Below, piece by piece: positions 58,983-64,000 of a stretch of DNA of 64,000 nt (the first letter of the stretch is position 1; each line of letters begins with the position of its first letter). A program made the translations under genes and the position numbers. Below the pieces are notes generated by a model. The model was not told the origin of the DNA, did not search any database, and saw only the letters and a program-made list of their open reading frames with translations. Origin of the DNA: Solibacillus sp040274725 (GTDB taxonomy: Bacteria; Bacillota; Bacilli; Bacillales_A; Planococcaceae); the NCBI GenBank assembly GCA_040274725.1, contig JBEMAQ010000001.1, forward strand, positions 310,001 through 374,000, written 5' to 3'.

Positions 58983-59786
58983 CTAAATTTTGATTGTTGC
59001 TTTTTTAATGTAATAGCGCAGCGTTTGTGGCAATAAGCCATACAGCACACTGACGTTAGCAAAGATATAATATTTAAATCGCTGGGATGTTTGCTGAATA
59101 AAGCTGCGTTTTAATTTGCGTGTCGCCATTAAATAGCGGAGCCGCTTACGTTTTTCATACGATTGTCCTGCGTGTAGACGCTTTGTAGCAAGACACTCAC
59201 TCGTTTCATAAATAAGATGTCCGCGCGTGACGAGACGTAACCACAACTCATAATCGAATAACACCTCTCTCGCCTCATCATAGCCACCGATTTTTTGAAG
59301 GGTGCTTTTTCGAATAAACAGCGAGCTATGATTAATTGGATTGCGCTTAAATAATGTTTCTGCAGTAATTTTTGTGAGCTCTGCATCGCCCACAGTTGGC
59401 CACGTCACCTCGCTCGTTCCTTGCAACATCACAGACCCACTCACTAAGCACGCGATATCCTTGCGCTTTTCAAGTAAGTTATATTGCCGCTCTAGACGCT
59501 CAGGGTGCGCGGGGTCGTCTGCATCAATATTGGCGATATAAATACCACGTGCCTCTTCAATGGCCAGATTTAACGCGCGCCCTCGTCCAACACCTGTCGT
59601 TTCAATGATACGTAAACGTGTATCCTGCTCACATAGCTTTGCAAGTAGGCTTGCTGTACTGTCCGTAGAGCCGTCATTGACAACGAGCATTTCCCAGTCC
59701 AGTAATGTCTGTTTCCGAATACTTTCCACTGTCTCTTCTATAAACTGCTCGCCATTTTTCACCGTACAAATAACCGATACAAGCAA
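58983..59786 (-). CDS. Glycosyltransferase family 2
   Basis: A 267-residue GT-A transferase: VSVICTVKNGEQFIEETVESIRKQ at the start, VVNDGSTDST near 40, and YIANIDADDPAHPERL (the DxD-type metal motif) near 85. Adds one sugar to the lipid-linked repeat unit on the cytoplasmic face. Start TTG at 59786 follows AAAGGAGG by about seven bases; the upstream in-frame start at 59819 has no ribosome binding site. Confidence 0.88.
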   Translation of the reverse strand: MLVSVICTVKNGEQFIEETVESIRKQTLLDWEMLVVNDGSTDSTASLLAKLCEQDTRLRIIETTGVGRGRALNLAIEEARGIYIANIDADDPAHPERLERQYNLLEKRKDIACLVSGSVMLQGTSEVTWPTVGDAELTKITAETLFKRNPINHSSLFIRKSTLQKIGGYDEAREVLFDYELWLRLVTRGHLIYETSECLATKRLHAGQSYEKRKRLRYLMATRKLKRSFIQQTSQRFKYYIFANVSVLYGLLPQTLRYYIKKATIKI

Positions 59787-59799
59787 CTGATCTCCTCCT

Positions 59800-60885
59800 T
59801 TACAATGTATACGGCACAATCCCTTGATTATTATTGAGTAAACGCATTAGATAATAGCCGCACCAAAACAGTAGTACAATAGCCGTCATCAGCTTTCCTA
59901 AGTATTTATTTTGTGCATTTAATAGATTGTGAATAAAATACGCATAAAAATAAATCGTAAATACACCGAGGTACACTTGTACACGATCAATTGCTTCAAT
60001 ACCGCTAAATGCGTAAAACGTTAAATACAGTACATATAAATTCGTCACAAGTTGAAAAAAATGTTGTTGTTGCTTCGGATAATAACAACAGGCAAACACA
60101 AAAAGCATTTGCATAAAGACTGGCAAAAATTCGACGAGTCCTTTTTCTTTATTGACCTGAAAAAAGTCGTTCGTCTCAGTAGCGTACTTTTCCTCATAAA
60201 AGTTAGATGTCGTGCTCAGAATCCCCCCAATGCCGTCCTTTACAGCGGGCGTAAAATAGCAAAGTGTCGCACCGATAAAGAGAACCGCAATAAGCGCTGG
60301 ATGAAAACGACGCCGTGGTACTGCGAGTAAAAAAACAAGAAAAATCGCGCTTTGATGAAATAATGTTGCAATGGCTATGACGAGTGCGAACTGTAATTTG
60401 CCAAAGCCACGCTTCATTAACAACCCGACAAAACCAAACAACAATGCTGCTGCAACAAGCTGACGCATTTGGTTGAAGCTTGTAAAATAGACGAATGTTA
60501 AAATAAATAATAGTAAGCCGATTGCATCATTTGGGCAATGCTTATAAATGCCGCGCAGCATGCCATATAAAAACAGCGCGGCTAAGCTAATCGGCACAAG
60601 CTCGTACATGGAGAGTTGATAAGCAAGCTCATATAAGCTCCGAACAGCGAGCTCAAACTCTTCATACGTACGTGCGTAGAAAAAGCGCATATACATCGCG
60701 GTATCTGTCCCGACAGCTGTTCCGCGATTCGTGGCAAGTGCAAGTAACCCACAAAAAGCGAATAATAAAAGATATTTGCTCTTTCGCCCGTATTGCTCAA
60801 GATCATGATGTGTCGGCACAACGAGCAAACGCTGCACAAAAATAAAATATAATAGTAGGAATGCTAATCCGATATAAATGGCCAT
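59800..60885 (-). CDS. EpsG/Wzy-like O-antigen or EPS polymerase
   Basis: A 361-residue protein with about ten membrane helices and a large loop, the EpsG type. Features include RGTAVGTDTAMYMRFFYART near residue 55, VYFTSFNQMRQLVAAALLFGFVG near 130, and IATLFHQSAIFLVFLLAVPRR with the conserved histidine. It would join repeat units at the outer membrane face. AAAAGGAG lies before the ATG. Confidence 0.82.
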   Translation of the reverse strand: MAIYIGLAFLLLYFIFVQRLLVVPTHHDLEQYGRKSKYLLLFAFCGLLALATNRGTAVGTDTAMYMRFFYARTYEEFELAVRSLYELAYQLSMYELVPISLAALFLYGMLRGIYKHCPNDAIGLLLFILTFVYFTSFNQMRQLVAAALLFGFVGLLMKRGFGKLQFALVIAIATLFHQSAIFLVFLLAVPRRRFHPALIAVLFIGATLCYFTPAVKDGIGGILSTTSNFYEEKYATETNDFFQVNKEKGLVEFLPVFMQMLFVFACCYYPKQQQHFFQLVTNLYVLYLTFYAFSGIEAIDRVQVYLGVFTIYFYAYFIHNLLNAQNKYLGKLMTAIVLLFWCGYYLMRLLNNNQGIVPYTL

Positions 60886-60898
60886 TCGTGTGCTCCTT

Positions 60899-61969
60899 TT
60901 ACGTCATATAAATGGCTTCCAATTGTTCAAGCATAGGCTTGACGTGAAATCGCTCTTTAAAAAGTAAATAGGATTGCTGCCCTGCAATTCGTCTTGTATC
61001 TCTGTCCTGTTGCGCCTCAACAAATGCGCGGGCCGCTTCGTAATCACCTAACTGAAATAATAATCCGTTTTTACCCGCCATCACTAAATCTCGGTGCCCT
61101 ACATTATCACTTAGTAGCAGCGGCAATTTGTGCGACATCGCCTCGACAACAGAAAACGGCAACCCTTCATAAAACGACGTCGAGCAGTATAAATCTGCTG
61201 CTGCTAATAGCGCATGCGGGCTTTCTACATGCCCGATGAAATGAATCGACTGCTCACGTCCAAGCTGCTTCACCTGCTGTCGTGCCTCCTCCAGCAAGCG
61301 ACCATCCCCCGCCCATATAAACTGCACGCTCGCATCATGATTGAGTAAATAATCTGCAAGCAAGATAAAGCCATACGGGTTTTTTTGCTCGTCCACACGT
61401 GCTACATTGACAATCGTAAACGCGCGCCCCAAATTTGTAGACAGCGGCTTCGGCTCCTCAACCCCATTGAAAATCACAACTGATTTTTCACGTTTTACAA
61501 GCTTATGATGAAGTGCCTCTAACTCCTCGCTTGTTGACACGTGAATGATTTTGTCACAGCTTGCGTTAATGAGCCGCTCTACCGTTCGTACAAGCACTCG
61601 TTTCATGCGCCCCATATTTTTAAATGAATAATAGCCATGCGGTGTATAAATATAGCGCAAATTTTGACGATAGAACTGTTTATATAACAGCAATAACACA
61701 CCAGAAAACGTGCTATTTGCATGGAGCACCTCAATATCATGCTGCTTAATTAACTGATGCAACCTATTTAAAGATTGCATCAGTTTTAGCGGCGATGTGC
61801 CAAATGATAAATCGTCATTCACGATATATGTTCGGCAAGTATTCGCTGTACGGGTAGAGCTAATATACGTTGTGAGCTCAACCCGTTGAAAATGCGTCGC
61901 CGAAATCGCATCAATATACGTTTTCACACCACCGCCGTATGCCTCGCATAGTAGTAGTACCTTTTTTAT
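60899..61969 (-). CDS. Glycosyltransferase family 4 (GT-B) with non-canonical start
   Basis: About 356 residues. The C-terminal GT-B half is clear: FTIVNVARVDEQKNPYGFILLADYLL, GDGRLLEEARQQVKQLG, and SFYEGLPFSVVEAMSHKLPLLLSDNVGHRDLV (the E-x7-E donor site). The N-terminal strand and glycine loop, KKVLLLCEAYGGGVKTYI, lie upstream of the first GTG (61927). That frame begins at an ATA codon (61967-61969) with AGGGGGG six bases before it. The enzyme needs this loop, so the true start is probably the ATA. See the separate observation. Confidence 0.8.
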   Translation of the reverse strand: MKKVLLLCEAYGGGVKTYIDAISATHFQRVELTTYISSTRTANTCRTYIVNDDLSFGTSPLKLMQSLNRLHQLIKQHDIEVLHANSTFSGVLLLLYKQFYRQNLRYIYTPHGYYSFKNMGRMKRVLVRTVERLINASCDKIIHVSTSEELEALHHKLVKREKSVVIFNGVEEPKPLSTNLGRAFTIVNVARVDEQKNPYGFILLADYLLNHDASVQFIWAGDGRLLEEARQQVKQLGREQSIHFIGHVESPHALLAAADLYCSTSFYEGLPFSVVEAMSHKLPLLLSDNVGHRDLVMAGKNGLLFQLGDYEAARAFVEAQQDRDTRRIAGQQSYLLFKERFHVKPMLEQLEAIYMT

Positions 61970-61980
61970 AAAAAGCCCCC

Positions 61981-62622
61981 CTAATACGCATCGTTTGAGC
62001 CAAACAATACACGCGTTGTTTTGATAATTAATTTCATATCAACGAAAAACGATCGTTCCTCGATATATTTCAAATCAAGCGCGACCCACTCCGAAAAACT
62101 CAGTTTGTTACGACCACTTATTTGCCAGTAGCACGTCAGTCCTGGAATGACGCTTAATCGCCGCTGTTCGTAGCTAGAATATTGCTGTACTTCCTCAGGC
62201 AAGGCCGGACGCGGGCCAACAAAGCTCATCTCACCCTTTACGACATTAAGTAGCTGCGGTAATTCATCCAGGCTCGTGCGGCGAATAAAGCGCCCGACTC
62301 GTGTAATACGCGGGTCTTGTTTTATTTTGAATACAGGTCCTGTCGCCTCATTTTGCATAAGCAGCTGTGCCTTTAAAAGTTCCGCATTATCGACCATGGA
62401 ACGAAATTTATACATCGCAAATGGCTTGCCATTTAAGCCGATGCGCGTTTGGCGAAAAATAACCGGACTACGCCAGCATTCGATTTTAACTGCACACGCA
62501 ATAAGCAACAAGAGCGGGCTTAGTATAAGTAATGCAATGAGCGCCATGATGACATCGAGTAGCCGCTTCCGCATTTCATAGCCGCGTTTTTCATGAAGCT
62601 TTGTAATATGTTGCACCTTCAT
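61981..62622 (-). CDS. Initiating sugar-phosphate transferase (polyprenyl glycosylphosphotransferase)
   Basis: A 213-residue WcaJ/EpsL-type transferase. One N-terminal membrane segment (LLDVIMALIALLILSPLLLLIACAV), then VIFRQTRIGLNGKPFAMYKFRSM, DPRITRVGRFIRRTSLDELPQLLNVVKGEMSFVGPRPALPEEV and PGLTCYWQISGRN. It transfers a sugar phosphate to undecaprenyl phosphate and starts the repeat unit. ATG at 62622 overlaps the ugd stop by one base (TGATG). Confidence 0.92.
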   Translation of the reverse strand: MKVQHITKLHEKRGYEMRKRLLDVIMALIALLILSPLLLLIACAVKIECWRSPVIFRQTRIGLNGKPFAMYKFRSMVDNAELLKAQLLMQNEATGPVFKIKQDPRITRVGRFIRRTSLDELPQLLNVVKGEMSFVGPRPALPEEVQQYSSYEQRRLSVIPGLTCYWQISGRNKLSFSEWVALDLKYIEERSFFVDMKLIIKTTRVLFGSNDAY

Positions 62623-63950
62623 CACCTACTCTCTAGCGTGACAGAGGCGGGCTTTACGACTCTTCTACCAATCGAATAATATTCATATGGCCATGCCTCT
62701 ATGTCACCGAGTAAAAAGCAATTTCTACCGTCTACAATGATTGGATTTTGCATCAGCTCAAACAGCGAAAGATCCATATATTTAATGCTATCCCAGTCCG
62801 TTACAATGATTGCTGCCTGTGCATCAATCAGCGCTTCTGGTAAGTGATTTGTATAATGAATCGCCTCTCCCCAAATTGTCTTCGCATGACTTGTTGCAAC
62901 TGGGTCATATAGCGTAACGTTTGCTCCGCGTACGAGTAACGTATTGACAATGGGAATTGCTGGTGATTCGCGCACATCATCGGTGTTTGGCTTAAAAGCA
63001 ACACCAAGCACTGCGATTTTTTTACCGCGCACATCATGTAGGCGCTCGCAGACAATCGAAACAAGCTTCTCCTGCTGTCTGTTATTCACATGAATCACGC
63101 TATTCAAAAGTTCAAAATTATACGCAACATTGCCGGCAATTTTCATCAGTGCTTTCGTATCTTTCGGGAAACACGAGCCGCCGTAGCCAATGCCTGCTTT
63201 TAAAAATGCCGGCCCAATACGCGCATCCAGCCCCATGCCAATCGCCACTTGCTCCACATCGACATCCAACCGCTCACAAATCGTCGCAATTTCATTTATA
63301 AAGCTAATTTTCGTCGCTAAAAAAGCGTTTGATGCATACTTAATCATCTCAGCACTACGCACATCTGTTGTCCAAATAGGAATTTGAAACGCTGCATTAA
63401 TCCCTGTTAATAAATGCGTAGCGTACTCACTTTGTGTCCCAATAATAATGCGGTCACCACCAAACGCATCCTCAAGCGCCGAACCCTCACGTAAAAATTC
63501 CGGATTGGATGCCAGTTCAAGTGTCACACCCGCTAATTTATAATCATTCACTAGTTGCTGCAATTCATCATTCGTTCCAACCGGCACAGTACTTTTTACC
63601 ACAATGAGCATATCTCTTACAGCAAATTCCGCAACATCCTTCGCTACCGCCTTCACCGCCCGTAAATCCGCCGAGCCGTCCACGTGTTCAGGGGTGCCAA
63701 CTGCAATATACAGAATATCCGCCTGCTGCATCCCTTCCTCTATACTCGCTGTGAACGTCATTCGCCCAGCCTGTATATTTTTTTGTAGTAGCTCCGCTAA
63801 TCCTGGCTCAAAAATCGGAACTTGACCTTGCCGCAAGCGACTAATTTTTTGCTCATCTATATCAATACACACAACACAGTGCCCAATTTCCGCCAATGTT
63901 ACAGCCGTCACTAGCCCAACATACCCTGCACCAACAACTGCTAATTTCAC
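62622..63950 (-). CDS. ugd: UDP-glucose 6-dehydrogenase
   Basis: A 442-residue dehydrogenase: N-terminal NAD loop VKLAVVGAGYVGLVTAVTLAE, DIDEQKISRL, VGTPEH, KSTVPVGTND, NPEFLREGSALEDAF, and the catalytic cysteine in GGSCFPKDTKALM near 262. It makes UDP-glucuronate for the polymer. GTG start at 63950 overlaps the stop of the upstream gene (GTGA) with GGAGGG six bases before it. Confidence 0.95.
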   Translation of the reverse strand: MKLAVVGAGYVGLVTAVTLAEIGHCVVCIDIDEQKISRLRQGQVPIFEPGLAELLQKNIQAGRMTFTASIEEGMQQADILYIAVGTPEHVDGSADLRAVKAVAKDVAEFAVRDMLIVVKSTVPVGTNDELQQLVNDYKLAGVTLELASNPEFLREGSALEDAFGGDRIIIGTQSEYATHLLTGINAAFQIPIWTTDVRSAEMIKYASNAFLATKISFINEIATICERLDVDVEQVAIGMGLDARIGPAFLKAGIGYGGSCFPKDTKALMKIAGNVAYNFELLNSVIHVNNRQQEKLVSIVCERLHDVRGKKIAVLGVAFKPNTDDVRESPAIPIVNTLLVRGANVTLYDPVATSHAKTIWGEAIHYTNHLPEALIDAQAAIIVTDWDSIKYMDLSLFELMQNPIIVDGRNCFLLGDIEAWPYEYYSIGRRVVKPASVTLESR

Positions 63951-64000
63951 GCCATTCCCTCCAGTTGCCCCTGCTTTAAGGCCTGTAAAATTGCAGGTGC
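63947..64000 (-). CDS. C-terminal end of an upstream gene (partial)
   Basis: Only the last 17 residues are in the window: APAILQALKQGQLEGMA and stop. It continues off the edge and precedes ugd on the same strand, so it belongs to the same polysaccharide operon. Too short to identify. Confidence 0.5.
   Translation of the reverse strand, partial: APAILQALKQGQLEGMA

Overview
The window reads as chromosome from an endospore-forming Bacillales bacterium, most likely a Planococcaceae (Lysinibacillus/Solibacillus-like) relative. The basis is the CotE and SpoVS sporulation genes, the Gram-positive glnR/hfq/miaA/mutL/mutS/cotE/ricA/miaB neighbourhood, strong AGGAGG-type ribosome binding sites and frequent TTG/GTG starts. 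No rRNA, tRNA or CRISPR array was seen. Most genes are on the minus strand.

Region 1 (1-14.2 kb) is conserved core: the 5' end of glnR with its promoter and a GlnR-type box, a YnbB-like PLP enzyme, a TRIC-type channel, a rhodanese, hfq, miaA coupled to an alpha/beta hydrolase, mutL-mutS, cotE, small unknowns, ricA-miaB, then a small unknown gene and a PD-(D/E)XK-like protein. Region 2 (14.3-18.5 kb) is an AT-rich four-gene type II CBASS anti-phage operon: CD-NTase, Cap2, Cap3 and a membrane effector I cannot assign to a family. Region 3 (18.7-23.5 kb) is an SsuABC/TauABC-like importer, an HxlR regulator and a DUF4242-acyl-CoA-dehydrogenase-like pair. The two plus-strand operons share an operator-like motif.

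Region 4 (23.7-33.6 kb) is the most unusual part. It is a run of small same-strand genes, mostly membrane or surface proteins (VanZ, signal peptidase, CPBP protease, SLH protein, tiny 2-TM proteins, one 27-residue protein). They are separated by at least ten palindromic elements with conserved outer boxes (CCCAAA ... TTTGGGAACGTTATT, or CGTTATTCAACAATC and its inverse) around variable inner hairpins. Two related hairpins show compensatory base changes. An IS3-family element sits inside one of them with a 3-bp target duplication. The layout resembles a mobile gene-cassette array, but the boxes do not match canonical integron attC sites.

Region 5 (33.7-39 kb) holds a GyrI-like protein, an SLH-protein fragment, a zinc alcohol dehydrogenase beside a decayed TetR gene, and a chemotaxis receptor. 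Region 6 (39-49.2 kb) is a xylose regulon: xylF-xylG-xylH-xylA-xylB-(Gfo/Idh)-galM transcribed away from xylR, with overlapping divergent promoters and a perfect operator-like palindrome. Region 7 (49.3-53.1 kb) returns to core genes (korA-korB, a small unknown, spoVS). Region 8 (53.2-64 kb) is a capsule/exopolysaccharide operon: ugd, initiating sugar transferase, GT4, Wzy, GT2, two TupA-like ATP-grasp proteins, Wzx, pgi, Wzz-like and BY-kinase.

In related Bacillales korAB usually lies next to miaB-ricA-cotE-mutS-mutL. Everything from about 13.3 to 49.3 kb therefore looks like a composite accessory island inserted into that conserved block.
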